Positions 18,494-28,200 of a stretch of 64,000 nt of DNA are shown here, piece after piece. Position numbers and translations under genes: made by a program. This DNA comes from JAUIIK01 sp963709995. GTDB lineage: Bacteria > Chloroflexota > Chloroflexia > Thermomicrobiales > CFX8. Each line of letters begins with the position of its first letter. Positions within the stretch are counted from its first letter, which is position 1. Location of the stretch: NCBI GenBank assembly GCA_963709995.1, contig CAVPYN010000015.1, positions 21,988 to 85,987 of the forward strand. Direction: 5' to 3'. The notes below the pieces were generated by a model. The model did no database searches, had not been told where the DNA came from, and worked only from the letters and a program-made list of their open reading frames with translations.

Positions 18494-18832
18494 GTGAAAC
18501 TCGTAATCGCTATCGTTCAGGACTACGATGCCGCCGAAACAGTCAAGGCAATGATCGAGTCGGGGTTCAGAGTGACGATGCTCGCCAGCACCGGCGGCTT
18601 TTTGCGATCCGGCAACACAACGCTTGTTTCAGCCGTGGAAGACGGTCAAGTAGATGCTTTGCTGGAGGTCATCGCTGGCAGTTGCCGGGAGCGGAACGAG
18701 ACGTTGCGCTTCAGCGCCCCGCATGATTTACCGACCTGGTACCCTGACGACAAGCTCGACGTGACGGTTGGCGGGGCAAACGTCTTTGTCCTGGCGATGG
18801 ATCAGTTGTTGCAGATACACGCGCTTTCATAG
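18494..18832 (+). CDS. darA: c-di-AMP receptor DarA/PstA (PII-like)
   Basis: The 112-residue protein starts at a GTG with GGAG upstream. It opens MKLVIAIVQDYDA and has the family signature FRVTMLASTGGFLRSGNTTL that binds cyclic di-AMP, followed by the C-terminal GGANVFVLAMDQL strand. DarA is a trimeric PII-like cytosolic protein whose output is not fully known. An IS982 element begins four bases after its stop codon, so any native terminator has been displaced. Confidence 0.93.
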   Translation: MKLVIAIVQDYDAAETVKAMIESGFRVTMLASTGGFLRSGNTTLVSAVEDGQVDALLEVIAGSCRERNETLRFSAPHDLPTWYPDDKLDVTVGGANVFVLAMDQLLQIHALS

Positions 18833-18835
18833 TAG

Positions 18836-19843
18836 ACCCTTGTGCTAGTTGGGAAAGGCGAGGTGTTTGATCTGGAGATAGTCGTCAACACCGAAGAGCC
18901 GGTTGAGGTACAGGCAGAGCGTATGGGCGGTGAGCTTGCTGTAGAGACGCGCACAGAGTCCCCAGAAGCTTTTGGCGCGATTCGTCTCGATCTGCAACTG
19001 ACCGGCCAGTTGACTCGTCCCCGTCTCGATGATGTGGCGCCAGCGGTTGTGCAGAGTGACTTGCTGTGGAGCGAGTTGCCGCTGCTGGTTGCGGCGCGGC
19101 ACCGTCAGCAGGCGCACGGCGGCCTGCTCAGCGAGTTGCGCTGCAGCCGGCGCACTGACATAGCCCTTGTCGCCGAGCACGGTGAGGTTGCGTTGCGCGG
19201 CCAACAGCCCGGTCCCGACGCTCAGATCCGGTTGATTGGCCGAGGCCAGCACGAAGTCGAGAATCACCCCATTCAAGGTGATGAGCAGGTGCAGTTTGTA
19301 GCCGAAGATGGTCTGTTTTTTGCTCTTGATCCAACCAAAGGCAGCACCATAGCCTTGCCAGGTTCCCGTGGCCGGGGAGCGTGGCACGAGGTGAAAGCCC
19401 AGCACCGGGACGGGCAGACTGTCGATCGCGCACTGACGATCGAGCGCCAGATCAAGGTGCTGGAGCAGATGCTGGCGCAAGCGGTTGAGCGTGCCCATCA
19501 GATTACGGCGGCGGCGATTGAAACGACTGCGGTCCGGGAGGATGGGAAAGAGGTCGCGATAGTCGCGAAAGGCGGCGATGAGTTCTGTTTCGTGATCCCA
19601 GCCGCGGCATTCACCAACCAGGACCATCGTGAGCAGTTCGCTGTCGCTACAGTGGGGCTGCGGACCGGGACGTCGCAGGGCATGCTCGAGCAGGAAATCA
19701 TCGACGAGGACATAGACGGCGAGACAGAAGTCGGCAAAGCTGGATATCATCAGACAAGCCCTTCGGTTGCTAGCGGTCGGCTCAGACACCGCACCGATAG
19801 CCGACTGAAGGGCGTTTTGTCAATCTACAACTAGCACTAGGGT
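18836..19843. mobile_element. IS982-family insertion sequence
   Basis: The 1,008-base element is bounded by terminal inverted repeats that match at 15 of 16 positions: ACCCTTGTGCTAGTTG at 18836-18851, and the complement of ACCCTAGTGCTAGTTG at 19828-19843. The matching outer bases TAG may extend the repeat. One full-length transposase fills it. A clear target duplication could not be defined by eye. Confidence 0.92.
18845..19789 (-). CDS. IS982-family transposase
   Basis: The 314-residue transposase is intact and shows the IS982 DDE catalytic core: first Asp in AIDSLPVPVLG, second in LTVLGDKGYVSA, and Glu in HIIETGTSQLAG, followed by FWGLCARLYSKLTAHTLCLY. The usual family length is about 290-310 residues. 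It fills almost the whole element and is read opposite to the upstream darA. The element looks recent and potentially active. Confidence 0.92.
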   Translation of the reverse strand: MSEPTASNRRACLMISSFADFCLAVYVLVDDFLLEHALRRPGPQPHCSDSELLTMVLVGECRGWDHETELIAAFRDYRDLFPILPDRSRFNRRRRNLMGTLNRLRQHLLQHLDLALDRQCAIDSLPVPVLGFHLVPRSPATGTWQGYGAAFGWIKSKKQTIFGYKLHLLITLNGVILDFVLASANQPDLSVGTGLLAAQRNLTVLGDKGYVSAPAAAQLAEQAAVRLLTVPRRNQQRQLAPQQVTLHNRWRHIIETGTSQLAGQLQIETNRAKSFWGLCARLYSKLTAHTLCLYLNRLFGVDDYLQIKHLAFPN

Positions 19844-19863
19844 CTAGTACTAGGGCCGTTCGA

Positions 19864-20781
19864 TCACCCGCCGGAGATTGACGGAAAGTCGTCGTCGATC
19901 CCGATGATCTCGATGGTCTCGATCAGGTCGTCAAGCGATCCCTGGTCGAGGCGAGGACCTGGATGACGGACGCTTGACGAAGCGATCAACCCGCGGCGAC
20001 GAAGGATCTCCTTGCGGACGGCCAGCCCAATCTTTGGTTGGCCCTCGAACTGAATCAGTGGCAAGTAACGGTAGTAGAGTTCGGCGGCCTTGCGACGGCC
20101 GGCTGCGTCCCATGCTTGCCAGATCGCAACCAACGCCTCCGGGTAGGCGAATCCGGTCATCGTTCCCGACGAGCCGCGGCGTAGCTCATCGAGGTAGTAG
20201 ATGCCTCCAAGCGCGCCGAGAATCGTGACCTCCGGGCGCTCGATCATGGACAGGGTCTGGCTGATTCGCTGCGGGGTCGGCGGGTCTTCCAGTTTGATCG
20301 TGGTGATGCCCGGGATGGTGTTGACCAGACGCGCCATGTCCGCCGGGGTCATGGTCACGCCGTTGCTTGGCGGGAAGTCTTGGAGGATGATCGGGATCGA
20401 AATCGCGCTGGCGAGGCGCCGGAAATGTTCGTCGAGCGCCGGGCCAGGTTGGAGAAAGAGTGGCGGCGCGACCATGACGCCAGTTGCTCCGAAGTCCTCC
20501 GCCTCGTTGCAGGCGGCGATCGTGGTGTCGGTTGCGTTCTGTGATGCGCCCACGATGATTGGCACGCGACCAGCGTTGACTTGCATAACGAGTTCAAGCA
20601 CCCGCTGGCGTTCGCCATCAAGCATCTTCTGGGCTTCGCCCGCGACGCCGAGGACGGTGATCCCGTCGACGCCCATGCCGATTGTTGCGTCGACTAGCCG
20701 TCGCAGACTCTCTTCGTCGAGCGACCCGTCGTCGGTAAAGGGGGTCGCCATGATGTTGTACACCCCGCGCAAGCCCGACAT
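19864..20781 (-). CDS. DapA-family (dihydrodipicolinate synthase-like) aldolase
   Basis: The 305-residue TIM-barrel protein has the DHDPS/NAL layout: MATPFTDDGSLDEESLRRLV, GVAGEAQKM in place of the usual GTTGE, and the Schiff-base lysine in TIKLEDPP. The YNVP element carrying the catalytic tyrosine of DapA is replaced by QDFP, so a true lysine-pathway DHDPS is unlikely. A keto-acid or sugar-acid lyase is more probable. The KDG-kinase-like gene a few kilobases away fits a sugar-acid route. It is transcribed divergently from the dynamin-like genes. Confidence 0.85.
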   Translation of the reverse strand: MSGLRGVYNIMATPFTDDGSLDEESLRRLVDATIGMGVDGITVLGVAGEAQKMLDGERQRVLELVMQVNAGRVPIIVGASQNATDTTIAACNEAEDFGATGVMVAPPLFLQPGPALDEHFRRLASAISIPIILQDFPPSNGVTMTPADMARLVNTIPGITTIKLEDPPTPQRISQTLSMIERPEVTILGALGGIYYLDELRRGSSGTMTGFAYPEALVAIWQAWDAAGRRKAAELYYRYLPLIQFEGQPKIGLAVRKEILRRRGLIASSSVRHPGPRLDQGSLDDLIETIEIIGIDDDFPSISGG

Positions 20782-20964
20782 TGCAACCTCTTTCCCTGAT
20801 ATTCATCGATCTGAAGTGGGCGCGATTTCCGCTTGACAAGGGTAACCCGAGGAGACGCATGAAGATTGATGATCCGCGCGTACAATACACCAGAGACTAT
20901 CTTCAGGTTGCGTGATCGAAATTTCGTGATCCGCCTGCTTCGCTGAGTGGTGTGATAGGACGAC

Positions 20965-22817
20965 ATGAGCACAACCCCGGCGCCAGCTACACGCTCCCCG
21001 GCGGCAAAGCCGCCGCCAACGCCGATGCAGTTCGCGCGCGAGGTGGCCAAGCTCGGAGTTGACGCAACCACGGCATACGAGCGGCCAGATCTGTGCGAGC
21101 GCATCCAACTGGCTATTGACCGGCTGGACAGGCCGGACACGATCATTTGCGTCACCGGGGAGTTCAAGAAAGGCAAGAGCGCGCTGGTCAACAGCTTGAT
21201 TGGCGAAGCACTTTGCCCGGTCGATGATGATCTTGCGACCTCCGCGATCACTGTGCTGCGCTACAGCGATGAGCCAGCCATCACCGTCCGGCGACATGAA
21301 GATGGCGAGACGGTCGTCGAGCCAATCGAACGTGCTGAGATTCCGCAATTTGTTACTGAAGAAGGCAATCCCGAGAATTCCCGCAACGTTGAATTCGTGG
21401 AGCTACAAATCCGGAATGGGCTTTTGGCTCGCGGGGTGACGCTTGTTGACACACCCGGGTCGGGAACGCTGGCGTCTGGCTACGGCTCGGCGACGCTGGC
21501 ATTTCTCCAGTCAGCCGATGCTTTGTTGTTCGTTACTGACTGCTCGCAGGAATTGATCGAGCCCGAGGTTGAGTATCTGAAGGCCGCCGCCGAACGATGC
21601 TCGACGGTGCTGGTTGTCATGACGAAGATCGACCTCTATCCGGAATGGCGTCGAATTGTTGAGATCAATAGCGGCCATCTGGAGCGGGCCGGTATCGGGG
21701 CTCAGATCCTGCCGGTGTCATCGACGCTTCGTACCGCGGCGCTCGAAGAACGTGACCGGAGCCTGAATGACGAGAGTGGTTACCCGTTGCTTCTGGAAAC
21801 GCTACGGACCGAGATTCTCGAACAGGCTGGAAAACGCGCGGCAGTCGAGGCGCTCAAAGCGACCCGCGTGGCTGCTGATCAGATGATGACGTCCTACCAG
21901 TCGGAGTTGACGATTCTGGCTGATCCGGAGAGCGCGGAGGAAGAGATCTCTCGTCTGGAGGATGCCAAGGACCGGCTGAATGCGTTGCGCGGCGCGGGGT
22001 CGCGCTGGGCGACGGTGATGAATGATGGCTTTGCCGTGTTGACCTCCAACGTCGACTATCAGTTCCGGTCGACGATGCGCGGGATCCTTGCGTAGCACCG
22101 AAGACGGGATCGAAGAGATCGACCCGACGGCGGAATGGGATGAGATCACCCAGCGGTTGCAGAGCGATGTCGCTAAAGCGGTCGAAGAAGCCTTCAACCG
22201 GATTGATGATGATGTGGGGCAACTGCGGGACACGATCGCGGCAATGCTCCGAGACGAGACGACCGCCATCTGGCAGACATCGACCGGTTCGATCTCGATC
22301 AATGTCGAGGACATGTGGAGCGAGCGGGAGATCGAGACCGAGAACATCGGTCAGAAGATGTTCAAAGGCCTGAATGCAATGCGCGGTTCCTACATGGGCT
22401 TGTTGATGGTGGGGATGCTCGGAAATTTCGTCGGGATTAGCGATGATCACGCCGGTGCTGATCGGCGCGGGTCTGCTCTTTGGCGGCCGGCAGTTTATGG
22501 AGGAACGCAAGCGTGATGTCACCCGCAAGCGGCAACAGGCGCGCACGTTTGTCCGGCAGTTCGTCGATGATGTCCAGTTCGAAGCCGGGACACGGATTCG
22601 TGAAACGACCCGTGATTTCCAGCGTGAGATGCGCGACTACTTTACCGATCGGATTGGCGAACTGGCCCAGACCTACACTGAAGCCGTGCAGCACACCCAG
22701 AGCAGCTTGAAACAAGATGAATCGACGCGGGAATCTCGTCAGCGAGATCTGTCAATTCGGGTCGAGAAGCTGACCGAACTTCGCCGCAGGGTTGAAATCG
22801 CCGAGGGACGGCTGTGA
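20965..22817 (+). pseudogene. Dynamin-like GTPase, IniA-like, with two frameshifts
   Basis: Three consecutive frames make one ~617-residue protein. The GTPase domain (residues ~25-290) has G1 GEFKKGKSALVNSLIG, G3 VDTPGSG and G4 VMTKIDL. Helical regions follow, then a membrane hairpin-like segment (MGLLMVGMLGNFVGIS and ITPVLIGAGLLFGG), and a coiled C-terminus ending EIAEGRL. The shifts are an extra T near 22086 and an extra G near 22441; both restore the frame if removed. Length, membrane segment and the coupled second GTPase match mycobacterial IniA. Such dynamins remodel or repair membranes. The stop overlaps the next gene by four bases. Confidence 0.82.
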
Positions 22818-24295
22818 GTTCGCCGGTAGTTGTCGCCGAGCGGATCAACTACCTCTGCGATGAGGCGATGCTGATGATGCACGGCACGCCTCTTGCCCAG
22901 CAGGTGACGACGATTCGCCAGCGGATGAGCGAGCCGCTGCGGGTGGCGATAGCCGGGCGGGTCAAAGCAGGGAAGTCGACGCTGCTCAACGCGCTGGTCG
23001 GCGAACGCCTGGCTCCGACTGATGCCGGTGAATGCACCAAGGTCGTGAGCTGGTACCGGCAGGGATTCGGCTACGAGGTTAGGGCGTTGCTACGGGACGG
23101 CGAATCTCGCGAGTTGCGTTTTCGCCGTGATGACGGCCGCCTTGAGATCGACCTTGGTCGCCATGTCATCGAGGAGATCGATCGGATCGATGTCTCCTGG
23201 CCATCGTCTAACCTTTCCCGGACGACGCTGATCGACACGCCGGGGCTTGCGTCGCTGACCGAGAGCGCGTCGGTGCGCACCCACGATTTCCTGGCGCTGG
23301 GTGAAGAGGATCGTCAGAGCGATGCCGATGCCGTGCTTTATCTCATGCGCCACCTGCACCGGCGGGATGCGGAGTTCCTCGAGTCATTCTTTGACGAAAC
23401 GCTGGCCAACACCTCGCCGGTCAACGCCATCGCCGTGCTTTCCCGGGCTGACGAAATCGGCTCGGGTCGCCCCGATGCGCTGATTTCAGCAGCGAACATT
23501 GCCGAACGTTACGGGCGGGACGAGCGCATCCGGGCGCTGTCCGTCGCGGTGCTTCCGGTCGCTGGCCTGCTGGCAGAGACGGGAACGACGATTCAGGAAC
23601 ATGAGGCGGCTTCGCTGCGAGCGCTGGCCCGGATCGAAGGCGATGATTTGCGGCGGATGCTGCTGTCCGTCGACCGTTTCATGAATCCGGAAACCAGTGA
23701 GTTGCTTGTCGAGACGCGTCGCGAGCTTCTGGAGCGGCTCGGCCTCTTCGGAGTCCGGCTAGCGTTGGAGAAGATCCGGTCCGGCGAAGTTGTTTCAGCG
23801 GTGGACCTTTCCCGGGTGCTGATCGACGCGTCCGGGCTGGATGATCTGCGAACCTTGCTGGATCAGCATTTCGCGTCGCGGGCAGTGGCGTTGAAGGGGC
23901 GCTCGGCTCTGGCATCGTTGCGGGTCTGCGCGCGGGAAATGTCCGAGTTGGACATCAACGCATCGCGCAGACTGCTTGCCGAGATCGAGCAGGTTGAAGC
24001 GTCCACCCATGCGTTCTCCGAGTTGCGTCTGTTGCATCTGATGTTGACCGGGCAACTCCGGTTGACCGGGGAAGAGCAGGGAGAGATCAACCGGCTGACG
24101 GGTGGAGGGACACTTGAACAACGGGCCGGTCTCGATCCGGACGCTACCGCCGTCCAGATACAGCAGGCCGCGTTGGCGGGCATCGCCCGTTGGCGTCAAA
24201 AAGCGACGAACCCCTTGCTTGATCGCACGGCCGCCGACGCGTTCGAGATCGCGGCGCGTTCCTACGAAGGAGTCTACGCGCAGGTTGCCCGGTAA
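22814..24295 (+). CDS. Dynamin-like GTPase, IniC-like
   Basis: The 493-residue protein overlaps the preceding GTPase gene by four bases (GTGA), so the pair is translationally coupled. The GTPase domain shows G1 GRVKAGKSTLLNALVG near residue 48, a switch segment with conserved Thr (ECTKVVSWY), G3 LIDTPGLAS near 137, and G4-like LSRADEIG. The C-terminal half is helical and has no membrane segment. The arrangement of a larger membrane-bound and a smaller soluble dynamin repeats iniA-iniC of mycobacteria, and the length agrees. It probably forms a hetero-oligomer with the upstream protein. Confidence 0.88.
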   Translation: MSSPVVVAERINYLCDEAMLMMHGTPLAQQVTTIRQRMSEPLRVAIAGRVKAGKSTLLNALVGERLAPTDAGECTKVVSWYRQGFGYEVRALLRDGESRELRFRRDDGRLEIDLGRHVIEEIDRIDVSWPSSNLSRTTLIDTPGLASLTESASVRTHDFLALGEEDRQSDADAVLYLMRHLHRRDAEFLESFFDETLANTSPVNAIAVLSRADEIGSGRPDALISAANIAERYGRDERIRALSVAVLPVAGLLAETGTTIQEHEAASLRALARIEGDDLRRMLLSVDRFMNPETSELLVETRRELLERLGLFGVRLALEKIRSGEVVSAVDLSRVLIDASGLDDLRTLLDQHFASRAVALKGRSALASLRVCAREMSELDINASRRLLAEIEQVEASTHAFSELRLLHLMLTGQLRLTGEEQGEINRLTGGGTLEQRAGLDPDATAVQIQQAALAGIARWRQKATNPLLDRTAADAFEIAARSYEGVYAQVAR

Positions 24296-24407
24296 TAGCC
24301 GCATCAGGCGATGCCACATCAGGTTGTAAACTGCGATACACCCTTGCTGTCACTTGACCGTTACACTGATCGCAATGGATCTCGCCTGAAACTGAAAGCC
24401 AGGCACG

Positions 24408-24938
24408 ATGGCGCGTAAAGACCACCAGCCTTCAAGTGATGAACCGGTAGTCACCTTTGAACTCGAAGAAGCGCGACAACCCTCCCGGCCCGGCTGGATC
24501 GGCACAGCTGGCGCGACCGCGCTTACCGGCGTTGGGATGGCATCAATCGGGGCCGTCTGGAATATGCCTGATTCCCTGGATGTCTTCAATCAACCGACCG
24601 GAGACGATGCGCACGCGGATTCCGGCGGCGAGATACCGGTCACGAGCTTCTCCGAGATTGCCAATTCAACGATAGATCCCCTCTTCCCTCCGATTGATTT
24701 TGGCGAGCCGGGCCAGGTCCAGGTTGACGACGCCATGACCGGTTCCGATACGCTGCACGGCGCATCCGGAACAGTTGGCGGTGGGTTCACCCTTGAGGAG
24801 TCTGACTCTGAAACGGCATTTGGCGTGCCGGAACAAGAGGATGATTTGGTTTCCGGCATCTTTCTCGATGATGTGGCTCTCCACGACGGCGAGATAGGTG
24901 ATGATCTCGACCCGGATGATGATGTGGAACCCCTCTAA
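24408..24938 (+). CDS. Acidic disordered protein of the dynamin locus
   Basis: The 176-residue protein has a short charged N-terminus, a Gly/Ala-rich weakly hydrophobic segment (WIGTAGATALTGVGMASIGA, residues ~28-47), and then a long acidic, Gly/Ser/Pro-rich region ending GDDLDPDDDVEPL. There is no signal peptide or known domain. The same plan (charged start, Gly/Ala segment, acidic disorder) is repeated at far greater length in the next gene. It lies 112 bases after the IniC-like gene on the same strand. In mycobacteria the corresponding position is filled by the Gly/Ala-rich IniB, which makes a role with the dynamins plausible but unproven. Confidence 0.65.
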   Translation: MARKDHQPSSDEPVVTFELEEARQPSRPGWIGTAGATALTGVGMASIGAVWNMPDSLDVFNQPTGDDAHADSGGEIPVTSFSEIANSTIDPLFPPIDFGEPGQVQVDDAMTGSDTLHGASGTVGGGFTLEESDSETAFGVPEQEDDLVSGIFLDDVALHDGEIGDDLDPDDDVEPL

Positions 24939-25237
24939 AGTGTGGCGGGTGTTGCGCTCACCCTCGACCGCTACAGCTCAGCCCTAGCGATCTCAGCCAC
25001 CGCAGAGTCGCTCATGGCGAGCCGGTTTCAGTGCTGTATGCCAGATAACACTCCAGGCGTTACCTGATGCGCAGGGGCATGAACTTCTGCGATTTATCGT
25101 GATTTACGGCGGACGGAACGGCCTTCCGCCCCTATAGACAATGGTGTCGTATTGGCCTAGTATCGAACGAGCTTCACATTCTACATGTGCGGGGAGTTAC
25201 AGATACAGTCCGGCGACGACACGGGAAGGATCGCCCC

Positions 25238-28200
25238 ATGGTATTCGATGACGATCAGACGAGAAGTCGAGCCGGACAGAATCCGGACGAGGAAACTGAC
25301 GAACGGCAGCGCGCCAACTCCGATAAGGATCGCCGCGGTTCTGGGGGCACAGTAGCGGCCGCTGGAGCCGCGGGAACTGGGCTTGGCGTCGGTGCGGCCG
25401 CCGGGCTGGTCGGCGCGGATGAAGCGCTCGAACATCTCCAGGGTGGCGATGATGGTGAAGAGATCGATCTTTCGGGAATTGAGGGAATCCAATCCCGGGT
25501 AGAAGCCGTCGAGGACGCAGCGCGAGCCGCGAGCTTTGACGTGTTTGAGAGTCGTATGGCTGATGCAGGCGACCAGTTGCCGGCAGAAATTGCCCAGTCT
25601 GCCGCCATTATCGGCGATGCACTGCCACCAGCGCCGGGAGCGCAGGATGGCGGCCAGCAACCGGATACCGGCCCTGCTGGCAGTCCTACACCTCCAGATG
25701 GCCAGCCTTCGACAGGCCGACCCGATCCCGACGACGTTGAGCCGGTTGGTGTCGAATCACCTTCTCCGGGTGGTCCACCCGGGATTGGTCGACCCCGCCC
25801 GCAGGCTCCAGGAGAAACTGACGATGCACCAGATACGCCGTCGGGAGATGTCGGGGCTAGCGGGCAAGAAGATGATGCCCCGCCGCCCGGAGCGCCAGGT
25901 TTCCCTGCCCCACCGCCAGCTCCAGGCGCGCCTCCGTCCTTCTCCAGCCCCCCGTCGTCCGGCGCGCCCCCGTCCAGTGGTGGGGAAGACGATGATGTGA
26001 TTGGAGAAGCTCCCGCCCCGCCTGTACCTGGCGTCCCTGCAGGTCCGGGAGGATCGCCAACTCCTCCGGACGCGGGAAGCCCATCGGATACGCCTTCGGA
26101 CGAGGTGGTCTCCGAGTCGCCTGCGGCAGATGGCTTGCCGACGCCCCCAAACACTGGCGCTCCGAGTGTCCCCGGCACGTCCGATGATGACGCTCCACCT
26201 GCATCGGCGGCTCCAAACACCGGCGCGCCAAGTTTCCCCGGCGTATCGGACGATGACAGCGCTCCACCGGTATCAACCGAACCTTCAGGACCGGGTACAT
26301 CCGATGATGCGCCGCCAGTTTCGAGCGACCCCGGTGAGTCAGAGACGCCGGGAAGTTCAGATTCTGGAGGGCCGCCTCCGTCCGGAAGTTCGTCGAGCGA
26401 ACCCGATGCTCCCAGTTCGCCGGCCGGTTCGGGTAGTTCCGAGGCGCCCCCGTCCTCTCCAGGAGGCTCGAGCGGCACGTCGCCGGGCTCGGAGCCTGTG
26501 CCGCCGTCGTCCAGCGGTCCCGGCTCCAGTCCTCCGTCCGCCCCGGGCAGTTCCGATGCTGGCCCATCTCCCGGCAGTGGATCCAGCCAGTCCACTGACT
26601 ATCCGTATGTCTACGAATGGGATGACGAGGGCCATTGGGTCGATGTTGCCATGCAGAATGACTATGGCAATGTCTACTATCTGCGATACCAGGACGATGG
26701 CTCGATCTATTACCTGAACAACGATGGGCAGTACCAGCCGGTCGAAGGCGAGGGACTGCCGCAATTACTGTATGTCGGTGACGATGGCGTGGCCTACTTC
26801 TCGAAAATCCAGCACCAGCATACGGTCTACTTCTCGCTCGACACGCACGGCGACTTTGACTGGGTCGACTACGACGATATCCCCGGCTACGAGACCCCGC
26901 CGCCAGTTGACGATGAGTATGAGTACCCGCGGGTCGTTGAGTACGAATATGGCGACGAGGGCTGGGCGCTGATCGAGATGGAAGATGGCCGCCTCATCAA
27001 GTATTACGACGAGGGCGGCGCGTACTACGTCGATGAGTATGGCAACGAGACGGCCGCTGCTGGCTTCCAGATCCCGACATTGCTCTATGTCGATAACGAT
27101 GGCGATGCCTATTTCCGGGTCTTCTCGGAGACTGAGGGCGGATATCGCTACTACATGATTGACGTCGATGGCGGCGTCGAATACGTCAATCCGTATGACA
27201 TCCCGGGCTATGAAGAACCGCCGGTGAACGGCGAGTACGAGTACCCGCGGACGGTCGACTGGGATGATGACGAAGGCTGGGTGATCGTCCAGGACGAGGA
27301 CGGCAACTACGGCAAATACTACGCCGACGGTACCGAGTACGAAGTCGATGCCGAGGGCAACCAGCTACCGCCGAACGGCGGCGTCCTCGACATCGGTGAT
27401 CTGCTCTATGTTGATAATTACGGCAACGCATACTTCCAGATCGCAACGGAGCAGGAGGGCGTCTATGAATACTTTATGGTCGACCACGATGGCGGGATCG
27501 AGTACGTCAACTATGAAGACATCCCCGGATACGAAGACCAGGAACCGCCGTACGACGGGCACACGCCATACTTCTACGACGACTACCCCAATCCTTTCTA
27601 CGGTGATCTAGAGGCGGATGGGGATCCGACGTTTGCCAATGGCGTCTATACCCAGACCTACAACGACGGGCAGGTCGTTGTTACCTGGTTCAACGAGGGC
27701 GGTCCGTATCGCATCCGCTACTACAGCGAGGATGGTGCTGGCGGCTATCTTGAACTCGACATCACCTACGATGCCTACAACTACGGCTATGAGACATCCG
27801 TCTATCCATATGACTACTACGACCACATCGAGGATGACTTCGAATTGCCGGCGATCGACCACTACGTTGATTACGCCTACCTGGGCGTTCCCTACGACAA
27901 CATGGAGATCTCGAACACCGAGGTCGAGTACTACTGGTACGACGATGATGGCGATCTGGTGCAGAAGACGACGGTCGATCGTGTCACCGGCCAGATCACC
28001 TATGAGTACGATGACCTCTATATCTACGTCGATCAGTACGGGAACGAAACCTACAGTGGTAACCCGGACCCCAACTGGATGCCACCGGAAGGCTATGAGC
28101 CTCCGGCAGGAGATCTCTATCCACCGTATGGAATGCCGCCGTATCTGGAGTTCGGCGACCACCAATACATCGACCCGGAAAATGATGGCTACCAGCTGAT

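Noticed and set aside
18842..19834. Long 330-codon plus-strand ORF across the IS element
   Set aside because: It is the antisense shadow of the IS982 transposase; composition and motifs belong to the other strand.
25108..25131. GGCGGA/TCCGCC hairpin upstream of the giant gene as a terminator
   Set aside because: Short stem and no T-run; too weak to call.
25255..26595. 446-codon minus-strand Gly/Ser/Pro ORF opposite the giant gene
   Set aside because: Mirror of the Pro/Ser/Gly linker on the plus strand; arises from codon bias and has no ribosome site.
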